64,000 nt of DNA from Galbibacter sp. BG1 (GCF_013391805.1 NZ_CP058364.1:2361501-2425500); one strand, 5' to 3'. Positions 18,101 to 27,473 are shown, counted from the first letter of the stretch. Notes: a model not told the origin generated them from the sequence alone. A program made the numbers and translations.

Positions 18101-18488
18101 AACTTTGCAGGCAAGAACATTTGCAAGTAGTTACTTGGAGAATTTGGGAAATGGCACATTTAGGGTAATGGAACTTTCAGAAGAATGCCAAATAGCTCCC
18201 ATAAATGATTTTTTAGTTGGAGATTTCAATAAAGATGGATATTTAGATGTTCTTGTGGTAGGTAACGATTTATCGGCGGAAACTCTCTATGGCGAATACG
18301 ATGCCCTAAACGGTTTATTTTTGGAAGGAAGTGAAAATGGATTTAAACCAATTAAAAGTGATGTTTCTGGCTTCTATGTTCCTGGACAGTCTCATCATTT
18401 AGTGAAATTTAAAGATAAAAATAGTGAAGAATTTATTTTATCTACCCAAAACGATGATTTCCTAAAAGTCTTTAAAGTCCAAAATTAG
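15141..18488 (+). CDS. FG-GAP/VCBS repeat lipoprotein with ASPIC/UnbV domain
   Basis: The protein has 1115 residues. The signal peptide ends in a lipobox (IGLSCFSCKK), so it is a surface or outer-membrane lipoprotein. Many calcium-loop FG-GAP/VCBS repeats are visible as D-x-D/N-x-D-G-x-x-D (DFNNDNLPD, DVNADGWDD, DYDYDGDLD, DADGDGDLD, DFDKDGDID). They form two beta-propeller blocks, roughly residues 45-510 and 660-1110. Between them (about 530-600) lies an ASPIC/UnbV domain with HAIGAKV...GYLSSVEPIVHFG...VKWPNGK. Such proteins often accompany SusC/SusD pairs in flavobacteria and probably bind substrate or act on the cell surface. The role is inferred. It is likely cotranscribed with the multiheme cytochrome. 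Confidence 0.85.
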   Translation: MRLKLIIFLVIGLSCFSCKKSTDEGTVFSFVESGDSGIDFANTIIENEEVNIVDFQYCYNGGGVGIGDFNNDNLPDIVFIGNQVSSRIYLNNGSLNFSDVSQEANFKTEKWITGVVIVDVNADGWDDIYLNVGGADCTRQDCKNLLFVNQGNNENGIPVFLEQAHQYGLDDENYAQQAVFFDYDYDGDLDVYIVHNGNSGLDKNNPVPKKYLPEHLNDVLLRNDFDEQLGHPVYMDVSESAGITHKGFGLGVGINDFDNNDLIDIYVANDFITEDLLYLQKKNKTNDSVFFEESSKKFLGHETYNAMGVDFNDSNNDGLPDILVVDMFPEDYERQKKMLGMMNYERYLLAQRNDYSSQYVHNTLQINNGSLDGFPLKSSEVGFMKGIFSTDWSWAPLMMDMDNDGDRDVYITNGYVKDVTNLDYVNYSSTNNMFGTEEVRRQRKLEYAKNLDSIHLPNFIYENDGNKTYNDVSNDWIPERSSYSNGVAYADFDKDGDLDLVVNNINEKAFLLENKTSIDTTKHYLQINLKGDAKNPHAIGAKVILWENGVSQYHFQSVVRGYLSSVEPIVHFGVLQNTIDSIIVKWPNGKRSKLLNEKSDQEITLKISEANIANSKNTIDEVTRLFALKDSLLSYRHKENVFNDYAVQNLLVRQYSRLGPCVATANVDGEPGDEIFIGGSKGFPGTVWFQDSSNKYIPKQEFDADFEDTDASFFDADGDGDLDLYITSGSTEYPANSKFYKDRLYLNDGEGHFSIAENLIADLRESNNIVRPCDFDQDGDMDLFVGSRIVPGSYPAIPKSTLFLNETEKFTELGNGIFENMGMITDAIWEDVDGDGWKDLLVVGEWMPVKVIKNNKGVLEPMKTIFIDKSGNKKDTEGWWNCIASGDFDKDGDIDFLVGNQGLNGFILPKENKPLFVYNKDFDNNGSLDPVMAQYYTVDGESKLLPIHSRDNIMNQLVILKRKFFSYEQFANTSFVDLLGIESLEKETLQARTFASSYLENLGNGTFRVMELSEECQIAPINDFLVGDFNKDGYLDVLVVGNDLSAETLYGEYDALNGLFLEGSENGFKPIKSDVSGFYVPGQSHHLVKFKDKNSEEFILSTQNDDFLKVFKVQN

Positions 18489-18940
18489 AAGGAAAAAAAG
18501 GTGTAGATGTTTATATCTTCTAAAGTCTAAAGAGAATTATGCTATCTCTAATCTACTATTGATTTCAATATTACGGCAAGAGAAAACAATTGTAAAGGTG
18601 AAATAATCTCCATTTAATTTAGCCTAAGCTAGGTAAGACTATTTATAAACTCTTCATAGGAAACCATTAAACAATTAAGTTATGTTGTCGTATGAGCGTT
18701 TAAAGATTCATGTTTTCATAAAATATAATTTATTTTGGCCTTTAATATTGTAAATAAAGCATCCTGATACACTTCAGGATGTTCTAAATCCCGCAAGAAT
18801 GATTAGATAGGAAGATTTGTATGAATTTTTAAACAAGTCTCTAACGGGTATAAAAAAAGTATGGCTGGTGAAGAATCCAGCCATACTTACTTAATTAATG
18901 TAACTCAATACAAAAGCTAACTTAATAAACTTAAATTTAA
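18489..18940. other. Convergent intergenic region, with minus-strand terminator
   Basis: The 452 bp between two convergent genes show no coding signs. A hairpin CATCCTGA/TCAGGATG lies at 18760-18781. The stronger terminator hairpin for the SusC/SusD operon is listed separately. The rest is A/T-rich and featureless to me. Confidence 0.5.
18850..18888 (-). terminator. Terminator of the SusC/SusD operon
   Basis: A 12-bp perfect stem (AAGTATGGCTGG with CCAGCCATACTT, loop 8 nt) is followed on the minus strand by a run of seven T. It begins about 52 bp after the SusD stop codon. Confidence 0.85.
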
Positions 18941-20485
18941 TTAATACCCTGGGTTTTGGTCTTCTTCCGTTAATTGTGGATTACCATCTATTTCTCCTTG
19001 TGGTATTGGTAAGAAATCATTTTTTCCAGCAGTAAAACCATCTAATTCTTGCGCAGCAAGTCCCCATCTTTTTAAATCAAGGAAACGAGTTTGCTCTCCA
19101 GCCAATTCAACTGCTCTTTCGTGAACAATAGCCTCAAAAACCTGTTGTTGGTTGTTTACTGGATATCCTCTGCTGTCCATTTCGGCAGTTCCATAATTTG
19201 GCATTCCTACACGGTCTCTTACTCGGTTTAACAGTTGGACTGCTTGCCCCGTGTTTCCTAGTTCATTTTCTGCCTCAGCCCACATTAATAGAACATCGGC
19301 ATATCTTATTACTCTAAAATTAATTCCACTATAAGTAAAATCATCTTGAAGTTGATTATCTAGGTTTTGGTATTTACGCCATACTGGTGTACCTAAAACA
19401 AATTCCAATGGAACATTCCCATCTTCATCTTCTTCCCCAAATCTCGATACTCCAGGGTTTGGAAGGTCATCTTCTGGTTTAAAAAGTTTTCCCCCATATT
19501 GATCTCCAGTTTGGTAGAAATATGCTTTTATTCTTGGATCATCATCTTCAAACTCGTCAAAGAAAGAAGGTCTTACTACAATATTGGCAAAATTGGTAGG
19601 AGCGTATTCAATACCTCTAAAGGTGGTTTCTCTCACTCCACTTCCTCCTGCATCCCACTGGTCTCCACCAATGGCTTGATTATAAACAATCTCAAATATC
19701 GATTCTTCGTTAAACTCCCCTTCTACATTTCCGTTATCCCGTGGATCAACACCTACGATGGTATATCCTGTAATGGCTGAGAACTCAGCTTTGGCTTCTG
19801 CCCACTGCTCTAAAAACAAATGAGCCTTTCCCTTTAAAGCCATAGCAGCTCCTCTTGTAGCTCTACCGTTCTCTGTATTTCCCTTTTCTGGAAGATTATT
19901 TTTAGCAAATTCCAAATCTGATAAAATTTGAGCATATACTTCTTGTTGTGATGCTCTGGGTGTTCCCTCTGTGTTTATTGCTGGCGCAGTAATTAATGGA
20001 ACTCCTCCCCATAAATTGGTAAGATTAAAATAATAGAGGGCTCTCAAGAAATAAACCTCACCCAATTGCTGGTTTATTTCAGCTTGAGGAACAGAGCTAT
20101 CCACAAGTCCTTCTTCAACAGATTGAATAACAAAGTTGCAACTTGCTATTCCTCTATAGGCAGCCTGCCAAAAGGTAAAAATTTCTCCGGTCGCTGGTCC
20201 ATAAGTATGCTCCATAAATTCTTTTAAACCTCCTTGTAGGGCATCTGTACCCAAATTCTCTTGGGATGCATTGTCGTATAGAAAGAATCCAATTCTACCA
20301 TACATACCTTGTGATTGCATAAAATTGTATGCAGCATTTACGGTAGATTGTAATTCGTCTGCGTTATTAAAGAAGTTACTAGGGTTTATAACATTTGGGT
20401 CGCTAAGATCCAGCTGCTCCTCCTTACAACTCATTACTCCTATGAGTAAGACTGTTATAGTGAATATAATTTTTCTTGTTTTCAT
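18941..20485 (-). CDS. SusD/RagB family nutrient-binding lipoprotein
   Basis: The protein has 514 residues. The signal peptide ends with the lipobox GVMSCKEE, Cys near residue 20, so it is anchored in the outer membrane facing outward. The SusD/RagB fold is recognisable from the TPR-like helical N-terminal half (ADELQSTVNAAYNFMQ, ALYYFNLTNLWGGVPLIT) and the C-terminal signature (RYADVLLMWAEAENELG, HERAVELAGEQTRFLDLKRWG). It caps the SusC channel and binds an oligomer for uptake. It starts 9 bp after the susC-like gene on the same strand. The substrate cannot be read from the sequence. The nearby sugar genes suggest a plant or algal polysaccharide. Confidence 0.93.
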   Translation of the reverse strand: MKTRKIIFTITVLLIGVMSCKEEQLDLSDPNVINPSNFFNNADELQSTVNAAYNFMQSQGMYGRIGFFLYDNASQENLGTDALQGGLKEFMEHTYGPATGEIFTFWQAAYRGIASCNFVIQSVEEGLVDSSVPQAEINQQLGEVYFLRALYYFNLTNLWGGVPLITAPAINTEGTPRASQQEVYAQILSDLEFAKNNLPEKGNTENGRATRGAAMALKGKAHLFLEQWAEAKAEFSAITGYTIVGVDPRDNGNVEGEFNEESIFEIVYNQAIGGDQWDAGGSGVRETTFRGIEYAPTNFANIVVRPSFFDEFEDDDPRIKAYFYQTGDQYGGKLFKPEDDLPNPGVSRFGEEDEDGNVPLEFVLGTPVWRKYQNLDNQLQDDFTYSGINFRVIRYADVLLMWAEAENELGNTGQAVQLLNRVRDRVGMPNYGTAEMDSRGYPVNNQQQVFEAIVHERAVELAGEQTRFLDLKRWGLAAQELDGFTAGKNDFLPIPQGEIDGNPQLTEEDQNPGY

Positions 20486-20494
20486 AATATATTT

Positions 20495-23400
20495 TTAAAA
20501 TTCAAATTGTAATCCGGCTAAAACAGTTCTTGGTTGAGGATAATTACCTCTATCTAAACCTAATGAGGTAACTGTACCACCAGATCTTCCAGGGCTAATT
20601 TCAGGATTGTACCCTGAATAATCTGTCCAAGTAAAAATGTTTTCACCACTTAAATAAATTCTTAATTTGCTTAATACATTATTAGAAATTTGTTTTAAGG
20701 CGTCTTGTGGAATAGAATATCCTATAGTAGCACTTCGGAGCCTAGTGTAAGACCCGTCTTCAATAAAACGATCCGATACTAACTCATTTCCAGTAAATCC
20801 TGGAGTTGCTTTAGGCACTGTATTCGATGGATTAGTTGGTGTCCATCTATCTAAAACAGTAGTACCCATATTGAAAAGTCTACTTTGTTGTTCTAAATTA
20901 TAGCGATTACCATTGTATATTTCATTGCCGTATACCCCATTAAAGAATATGGAAGCATCGAAATTTTTATAATTGAAATTAAAACTAACGTTAGCAGTAA
21001 TTTCAGGTGTAGGATTACCTATGATGACTCTGTCATCACCAGTGATGGCACCATCATTATTAGTATCTACATATCTCACGTTACCGGGTTGCGCGTTATT
21101 TTGAGTGGCGTGGGCATCAACCTCTGCTTGATTTTGAAAAATCCCATCGGTTCTATATCCAAAGAAATGTAATAATGGCTCTCCAACTACCAATCTGTTA
21201 TGATTTTGTTGAAAATAATTTCCATTAAATATCGCTTCTACTTCTCCTAGTGAAGTAACTTCAGAGTCTAATGTTCCAAAATTTACATTTGTACCCCAAG
21301 TGAAGTCTCCTACATAGTCATTGTAAGCTAAGTTAAACTCAAAACCAGTGGTTTCAGTTCCTCCAACGTTCTGTACTTGAAATCCGGCTTGGTCTCCAGA
21401 AGAGGCAGGAGTAGGTACTCCAACCAAAAGTCCATCACTTTTATTAGAAAAATAATCTGCTGAAAAAGTGAAAGCATTGTTCCATAAACCAATATCGATA
21501 CCAATATCTATAGATTCAAGCTCTTCCCATTTAAGTCCTGGGTTCGCTAATCTTGTTGGTCTTGTTCCACTTACAAGCTCATCGTTTATTACATAGTTAA
21601 AGTTTGTTTGGAGTCCGAAATCATACAGATAATCACCAATGTTGTTGTTACCAGAAATACCCCAGCTACCTCTTAGTTTCAAGTCGCTAACTTTATCATT
21701 GTCTTCCATAAATATTCTTCCAAGATTTATACCTGCAGAAGCCGAAGGGAAGTTTGCCCAACGATTGTCTGGTCCAAAACGGGAAGAACCATCACGTCTA
21801 ACGGTTGCACTAAGTAGAAACTTTTTATCGAAATCATAGCTTACCCTACCAAAATAGGATTCCAAATTATTAGCACTTGAAAAGCTAGAAAGGTTTCTAA
21901 CATCGTTTACATTAAGGTTTTCAACAAAATCACTTAATGGGTTTGCGGTTGTACTGTTTACTCCATCAAAATCGCCTTGATTCCATTCGTAACCAACTAA
22001 AACGTCGACATTATGAACATCGTTAATCGTTTTTACATAGTTAAGTGTGTTGGTAAAAACGGTTCCTAAATATTTATTTCTACTTTTAGAAGTAAAAGCA
22101 TTCTCATTTGCTCTGGATCCTGTAGGAATAGATTTTGTAAAACCATCAAAGTTATTATAGCTATGATCTAAACCAAAAGTTATTCTATAGGTTAGCCCGT
22201 CTATAATCTCGTAGTTTGCAAATAGGGACGCTATAACACTGGTCTCTGTACTGATTGAAGTTGAATTTTCAAGAATTCGAACAGGATTTTCAGCATCTTG
22301 TCCATTGAATGAAGTAGTTAATTCCGAATAAAAATTGGTGCTTTGGTCAAATACGGGTCTGGTTGGGTCAAAACGGATAGCATTAACCAAAACGCTCGAT
22401 CCTCCTGCTCCTTGTTCGTTGTTTTTAAGAGAGTAACTTAGGTTCAATGTTTCACCAATAGTCAATCTGTCGGTAACATCTACAGAAGTATTAACTCCTA
22501 GGTTATAACGTTCAAAATCTGTATTAATTAGTGTTCCTTCTTGCTTTAAATAACCACTTCTTACATTATAGGTAACGTTTTCAGCACCTCCTGCTACCTG
22601 TAAAACATAATTTTGAACAAGTCCTGTTCTAAAAAGTTCATCTTGCCAGTCAGTATCTACACTAGGGTCATAATTTCCAGACTGCAGTCCTGGAGGTAAT
22701 TGATTTCCTGGCTCGTTAGGATTGGAATCGTACTCTAATGCATACTCTCGGTACTGATCTGCGTTTAGCACATCTAAAGTTTTAGTGTTTGTGGCAAAAC
22801 CTGAATAAGTACTAAAAGAAAGTTTGGCTTTTCCTGCTCTTCCTCCTTTGGTGGTAATTAAAACAACCCCATTCGAACCTCTAGAACCATAAATAGCAGC
22901 ACTTGCCGCATCTTTTAAAATGTCAACCGATTCAATTGATTCTACCGGTACGTTGTTGAGACCTCCCGTAGGTACTCCATCAACTACAAAAAGCGGAGAG
23001 TTGTTTCCGAAAGTCCCTAAACCTCTAATGGTAACCAAGGGATTGGAACCTGGGGTACCAGCATTTGTTACTTGTACACCAGCAGCACGCCCTTGGAGCG
23101 CTTGCTGAACTCCAATAGAAGGAGTTTCAACTAGCTCTTCACTGGATACTGAAGAAATAGAGCTAGTTACAGACGCTTTACTTTTTGATCCGTAACCAAT
23201 AACTACCACTTCATCTAGCGCACTAGCCGCTTCGTTTAACGAAACATTGACTGTTGATTGGTTATTTACTGAAACTTCCTTGGTTTCAAACCCTACGTAA
23301 CTAAAAACTAATGTTGAGTTTCCATCTACGCTTATTGAGTAATTACCATCAAAATCGGTTTGTGTACCGTTGGAAGTTCCTTTAACTAAAACGGAAGTCC

Positions 23401-23521
23401 CCGGCAATGGGGTTCCGCTTGCATCGGTTACTGTTCCGCTTACAGTTTGTGCAAAGCCGAAGCTCCCACAAACAAGGAAAAGTAAAATGAATAAATAATT
23501 AAATAAGAAGTTTTTTTTCAT
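20495..23521 (-). CDS. SusC/RagA TonB-linked outer membrane transporter
   Basis: The protein has 1008 residues, a usual length for the family. A signal peptide (residues 1-24, ending GFAQ) is followed by a carboxypeptidase-regulatory-like domain (VSGTVTDASGTPLPGTSVLVKG) and a short TonB-box region (ALDEVVVIGYGSKSK). Next come the plug domain (GVQQALQGRAAGVQVTN...VTIRGLGTFGNNSPLFVVDGVP) and a 22-strand barrel ending in an aromatic residue (LAGLQFEF), as outer membrane barrels do. It moves oligomers or other ligands into the periplasm using TonB energy. It forms an operon with the SusD gene. The minus-strand promoter should lie in the A/T-rich 261 bp upstream, where I see no clear consensus box. 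Confidence 0.95.
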   Translation of the reverse strand: MKKNFLFNYLFILLFLVCGSFGFAQTVSGTVTDASGTPLPGTSVLVKGTSNGTQTDFDGNYSISVDGNSTLVFSYVGFETKEVSVNNQSTVNVSLNEAASALDEVVVIGYGSKSKASVTSSISSVSSEELVETPSIGVQQALQGRAAGVQVTNAGTPGSNPLVTIRGLGTFGNNSPLFVVDGVPTGGLNNVPVESIESVDILKDAASAAIYGSRGSNGVVLITTKGGRAGKAKLSFSTYSGFATNTKTLDVLNADQYREYALEYDSNPNEPGNQLPPGLQSGNYDPSVDTDWQDELFRTGLVQNYVLQVAGGAENVTYNVRSGYLKQEGTLINTDFERYNLGVNTSVDVTDRLTIGETLNLSYSLKNNEQGAGGSSVLVNAIRFDPTRPVFDQSTNFYSELTTSFNGQDAENPVRILENSTSISTETSVIASLFANYEIIDGLTYRITFGLDHSYNNFDGFTKSIPTGSRANENAFTSKSRNKYLGTVFTNTLNYVKTINDVHNVDVLVGYEWNQGDFDGVNSTTANPLSDFVENLNVNDVRNLSSFSSANNLESYFGRVSYDFDKKFLLSATVRRDGSSRFGPDNRWANFPSASAGINLGRIFMEDNDKVSDLKLRGSWGISGNNNIGDYLYDFGLQTNFNYVINDELVSGTRPTRLANPGLKWEELESIDIGIDIGLWNNAFTFSADYFSNKSDGLLVGVPTPASSGDQAGFQVQNVGGTETTGFEFNLAYNDYVGDFTWGTNVNFGTLDSEVTSLGEVEAIFNGNYFQQNHNRLVVGEPLLHFFGYRTDGIFQNQAEVDAHATQNNAQPGNVRYVDTNNDGAITGDDRVIIGNPTPEITANVSFNFNYKNFDASIFFNGVYGNEIYNGNRYNLEQQSRLFNMGTTVLDRWTPTNPSNTVPKATPGFTGNELVSDRFIEDGSYTRLRSATIGYSIPQDALKQISNNVLSKLRIYLSGENIFTWTDYSGYNPEISPGRSGGTVTSLGLDRGNYPQPRTVLAGLQFEF

Positions 23522-23782
23522 GTTAATTTTAAAATTTTAAATAGAATTTCTTCCATTTCTTAATGAATAGAAAGAACATCTATTTGGAGTTAGCTGTTTT
23601 TGTTAATGTAAAATTAACTTAGTTTAACATTTAAAATTAACAGGATATTATCAATACCTTATAATATTAGTAATTATTTTGATAAATAATCATTTATGGA
23701 GGTTTGAAAAATGAATTTATTAATTTGACTTACTGCGATGGATTGTTTGTGAATTAAGAATTTAAAAAGCGCCTATTGTATT

Positions 23783-24661
23783 TTAAAGCACTCTACGAAT
23801 TCCAGAAAAATCATCTTTATACTGTGTAGGGGTTCTTCCTTTACTGTTTTTAAAAACCCGGTTGAAGTTGGCAATACTATTAAAACCGCACATATATGCA
23901 ATTTCAGAAATACTGTAATCTTTTTCTATAAGCCATTGGGAAGCATAACCAATTCTTACATCGTTTAGGTATTCTATAAGTGTTTTTCCAGTATGCCTTT
24001 TCATAAACCTATTAAAGGAAACATTGCTCATATTTATAAGCTTGGCCATCTGGCTTAACGTTATTTTAGATGCGTAGTTGTTATGAATGTAATTATAGAC
24101 CTTTTGGATATCTTCATTACTCTGAAAATCAGTATTTAAGAAGGTGTTTGTGGATAGCAGTCTTTGGTTCCTGGAGTTTGCTAAGTCATGTAAGATTGAA
24201 ATCATTTTTAAGAAATAGTCCATACCGTCCAGTTTAGAAGCCGCCGTGATGTCTGGCGCAATGGCCAAAGCAGTTTCCCTAGAAAAACATATGCCATGAG
24301 CCGATCGCCAGAACAAGTCTTTTATAGGCTTCATAATACTCCTGCCTAAAAAATCTGCGTTGAATAGGTTTTCCTGAAACTGAATCGTAATCTCATGGAT
24401 ATCATCGTTTTTGCAGTTATGGGTTTCCCAGCCGTGGTACAAATTTGGGCCAACCAAAACCAGTTCTATATCCTCAATTTCCTCGATGCTATCCCCTACA
24501 ATTCTTCTCACCCCATTTCCATTGCTAATAAAATTAAGCTCATATTCGGGATGATAATGTATGGGGAAATCAAAGTGATTTTTTACACGGTCGAAAATTA
24601 AAAAACAGTCTTGATCAGACAACGGTGTTATTTCACGATGAAATTTTTTAAGAATATCCAT
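23783..24661 (-). CDS. AraC family regulator with cupin sensor domain
   Basis: The protein has 292 residues. The N-terminal ~150 residues form a cupin-like ligand domain (FPIHYHPEYELNFISNGNGVRRIVGDS, then NLYHGWE). The C-terminal 100 residues hold the two helix-turn-helix motifs of the AraC family (ITLSQMAKLINMSNVSFNRFMKRHTGKTLIEYLNDVRIG and YSISEIAYMCGFNSIANFNRVFK). It lies divergent to the second AraC gene and next to the SusC/SusD operon, so it probably controls sugar uptake genes. The ligand is unknown. Confidence 0.88.
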   Translation of the reverse strand: MDILKKFHREITPLSDQDCFLIFDRVKNHFDFPIHYHPEYELNFISNGNGVRRIVGDSIEEIEDIELVLVGPNLYHGWETHNCKNDDIHEITIQFQENLFNADFLGRSIMKPIKDLFWRSAHGICFSRETALAIAPDITAASKLDGMDYFLKMISILHDLANSRNQRLLSTNTFLNTDFQSNEDIQKVYNYIHNNYASKITLSQMAKLINMSNVSFNRFMKRHTGKTLIEYLNDVRIGYASQWLIEKDYSISEIAYMCGFNSIANFNRVFKNSKGRTPTQYKDDFSGIRRVL

Positions 24662-24904
24662 GAAATTTTGGATTAGAATAGTTGTTTATTTGTTTAGGTT
24701 TCTTTTTAATAGTATAATTGAAATATTACGTAATATTAATTAAAAAATAATTTTTTGACAATATTATATCTTATTAATGTAAGATAATCTAGTTTTAGCA
24801 GGTTATGATCTATTATTTCGAAATAATGTTAAGTTATGAACAAATGTTTCGATTTAATAATGTTTTTTTATGTTTATAAAAGTTTAAAAATGTATAAGTC
24901 TTCC

Positions 24905-25741
24905 ATGGAATTTAAGCTATCTAATTTTCTAGATGATAATCAGCATTTTCATTTTTCCCGGAATTACCTCGATAAAACCTCTAACATTGACTACCACACC
25001 CATGATTATTATGAAGTTTTTTGGATTTCTGAAGGGAATGCAGGTCATTTTATTAATGGTGAAAGAGTAAAAATAAGTACAGGGGATTTATTTTTTATTC
25101 ATCCTAAAGATGCACATACCTTTTTATTTAATGCTGTTAATGACGGTATCGTAATTTATAACTTGGCATTTCCAGAAAGTGTATTCAATTATATTAAACA
25201 TAGGTATCAGGATATAATCACTGTGAATTACTGGACAGTGGAGTCTAATATTCGAAAATTAAGTTTATCGCAAACCACACTATTCAGTCTTAATACCATA
25301 GGGCAAAAGGCCCTAAAGCAGGAGCGCTCCATATTTTGGTTAGATTTTTTACTTATTGGGCTTTTGCAGTCATTAGAACCTCGTTACGATACAAACAATT
25401 TTGGGCCTGCATGGTTGAATTTGGCAACTGAAAGATTTTTGAATTCCAATTTAGAACATGCAAGCGTACATACCTTTGTTGAATATTGCAATCGAACGCA
25501 AAGCTATATTAATATCATAATCAAGCAGTTGCATAATAAAACCCTGACACAATATGTAAACGGATTAAAAATTGATTGGGCAGTATCTCAATTACTTTCA
25601 ACAAATGATGAGATTAAGGAAGTGGCTGCTAAAAGCGGATTTAATAATCTGAATTATTTCTACCGAACCTTTAAAGAACTCAAGGGTATGACGCCGAGGG
25701 AGTTTAAGGATAGAAACATGAAAGCTTATAAAAATTCGTGA
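24905..25741 (+). CDS. AraC family regulator
   Basis: I place the start at the ATG at 24905 (MEFKLSNFLDDNQHF). In-frame ATGs at 24836 and 24890 exist, but the extra residues are hydrophobic and unlike the family. The N-terminal cupin-type domain (YHTHDYYEVFWISEGNAGHFINGERVKISTGDLFFIHPKDAH) is typical of sugar-sensing AraC proteins. The C-terminal helix-turn-helix pair ends with SGFNNLNYFYRTFKELKGMTPREFKDRN. It is read divergently from the other AraC regulator and upstream of the isomerase/dioxygenase pair, which it may control. The first helix-turn-helix is less canonical than usual. Confidence 0.85.
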   Translation: MEFKLSNFLDDNQHFHFSRNYLDKTSNIDYHTHDYYEVFWISEGNAGHFINGERVKISTGDLFFIHPKDAHTFLFNAVNDGIVIYNLAFPESVFNYIKHRYQDIITVNYWTVESNIRKLSLSQTTLFSLNTIGQKALKQERSIFWLDFLLIGLLQSLEPRYDTNNFGPAWLNLATERFLNSNLEHASVHTFVEYCNRTQSYINIIIKQLHNKTLTQYVNGLKIDWAVSQLLSTNDEIKEVAAKSGFNNLNYFYRTFKELKGMTPREFKDRNMKAYKNS

Positions 25742-25794
25742 TTTTGTATGATAAAATGCGTAAATCCTTCAATAGTTATTAAAAATATCTCTCT

Positions 25795-25802
25795 TAACTT
25801 TG
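25795..25802 (+). promoter_or_regulatory. Candidate -7 promoter box for the isomerase gene
   Basis: TAACTTTG matches TAnnTTTG, 20 bp before the start codon at 25823. No convincing -33 element is seen, so this is a weak call. Confidence 0.35.
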
Positions 25803-25822
25803 TGCTTAAACCAAACTAGTTT

Positions 25823-26635
25823 ATGAGAATTTTATATTATTACCCAATCTGGTCCATTATGGAAATGCCATTGGAGGATGCTCTGTCTAAAATTAAAAAC
25901 AAAGGATACGATGGGGCAGAATATACAGTTGAATTGTCTACGGATTTTGAAGGTATTCCACAGTTATTTAAAGATAAAGGTTTAAAGCTCCTCGCACAGC
26001 ATCCGTTGGCAACTGGAAATGATTTTGAAGACTATAAGAAAGATTACATACAGAGATTGAATAGGATTTTAAGTCTTAACCCTACACATATTAACTGCCA
26101 TACGGGTAAAGATTATTTTACCTTCGAGGAAAATCTTTCCCTACTGGAAGCCGCAGAAAATTGTGTAAAAGGTAAAGATTTTTTGCTAACGCACGAAATC
26201 CATAGGGGGCGTTTTTCTTTTAACCCCACGACCTTGTCTAAATATCTGGAGAGAAGTCCATCACTTAAACTAACCGCAGATTTTTCCCATTGGTGCGTTG
26301 TAAGTGAATCTTTGTTGGAGAACCATTCTACGTTTTTGGATAAAGCAATAGAAAACTCCTATCATATCCATGCTAGGGTAGGAAATGAAGAAGCTCCGCA
26401 AGTAAATCATCCGTTTGCGCCAGAGCATGGGGAGGCTTTAAACTCACATTTAACTTGGTGGCAGAGCATTGTGGATTCTGCCAAAGAGAGAGGTGTCGAA
26501 GAATTGCCGATAACTTGCGAATTTGGCCCGGCTCCTTATCTACCAACATTACCCTATACCAACAAGCCTGTAGCCTCGATATGGGATATTAATTTTGAAA
26601 TGATGCAATTTTTAAAAGAAAATTTAAAAGTATAA
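25823..26635 (+). CDS. Sugar phosphate isomerase/epimerase family TIM-barrel protein
   Basis: This 270-residue cytoplasmic protein has the AP-endonuclease-2-like TIM barrel of xylose isomerase-like enzymes. Visible signs are the periodic strand pattern, metal-ligand candidates in HINCHTGKDYF (His), THEIHRGRFSF (Glu and His), LTADFSHW (Asp and His), and ITCEFGP (Glu near the C-terminus). It probably isomerises or epimerises a sugar or a related polyol. The substrate is unknown. The dioxygenase gene starts 2 bp after its stop, so the two form an operon. Confidence 0.82.
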   Translation: MRILYYYPIWSIMEMPLEDALSKIKNKGYDGAEYTVELSTDFEGIPQLFKDKGLKLLAQHPLATGNDFEDYKKDYIQRLNRILSLNPTHINCHTGKDYFTFEENLSLLEAAENCVKGKDFLLTHEIHRGRFSFNPTTLSKYLERSPSLKLTADFSHWCVVSESLLENHSTFLDKAIENSYHIHARVGNEEAPQVNHPFAPEHGEALNSHLTWWQSIVDSAKERGVEELPITCEFGPAPYLPTLPYTNKPVASIWDINFEMMQFLKENLKV

Positions 26636-26637
26636 GT

Positions 26638-27384
26638 ATGGCAGCTGCTAAAATTACGGAAACAGAAAAACAATTTTATACAGATAATGGTTATTTATTA
26701 ACTGGAAGGGAATTATTCTCTTCGGATAAATTTGAAAAGCTAAAAGCTATTTTCGAAGTGACTTTGGAGAAAAAAGGAAATGCTTCTGCATCGGCTTTAG
26801 ATGTTCCTCACTTTGATGACGATCGATTGTTTTCTTTTTTAATGGCCGATGAGGTTTTAGATGTAGTGGAAGGTATTATCGGGCCTAATATCGGACTTTG
26901 GAGCAGTCATTTTATTTGCAAGGAGCCTTTTACAGGAAAACGAACCCCTTGGCACGAGGACAGTGCTTATTGGGAAGGAAGGTTCGATTCTTTCGATAAG
27001 GTGGTAACTGTTTGGTTGGCTATCGATGAATCTACAAAACAAAATGGTTGCATGGGCGTTGTGCCGGGCACGCATCATAATGGGTTTTCTAGTTATAAGG
27101 ATTTGGAGACGGAAACGGCTACGTTCGATTCTGAGATTGCTACCAATGTGGATGAAGAAGAGGTGGTTTGGTTTGAACTGAAACCGAATCAATATTCCCT
27201 TCACGACTCCAGGATTATTCACGGAGCCAATGCCAATACCAGTAATAGGAGAAGGACAGGTTTTACGATGCGGTATTTTAGTACAGATCTAGAACTGAAT
27301 AAAGACCATCCAAACAATAAGGACCACAAAATATACCACTGTAGAGGTGAGAATAAAGGAGGAAATCCATTGATTTACATATAG
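26638..27384 (+). CDS. Phytanoyl-CoA dioxygenase family Fe(II)/2-oxoglutarate oxygenase
   Basis: This 248-residue cytoplasmic protein shows the double-stranded beta-helix oxygenase motif: H-x-D in WHEDSAYW (near residue 105), a distal His in SRIIHGANANTS (near 199) and the 2-oxoglutarate-binding Arg in RRRTGFTMRYFS. WLAIDESTKQNGCMGVVPGTHHNG is typical of the PhyH family. It hydroxylates a small molecule that cannot be named from sequence. It is translationally close to the isomerase (2-bp gap), which suggests they act on the same compound. Confidence 0.85.
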   Translation: MAAAKITETEKQFYTDNGYLLTGRELFSSDKFEKLKAIFEVTLEKKGNASASALDVPHFDDDRLFSFLMADEVLDVVEGIIGPNIGLWSSHFICKEPFTGKRTPWHEDSAYWEGRFDSFDKVVTVWLAIDESTKQNGCMGVVPGTHHNGFSSYKDLETETATFDSEIATNVDEEEVVWFELKPNQYSLHDSRIIHGANANTSNRRRTGFTMRYFSTDLELNKDHPNNKDHKIYHCRGENKGGNPLIYI

Positions 27385-27473
27385 AACTGATATAATTGGT
27401 AGAAAGGGTGCTGAGTTTAAGCAGTAAATTTCAACAAGTAAGCCCGGTTGTTTAGACCTCAATAATATATTAA

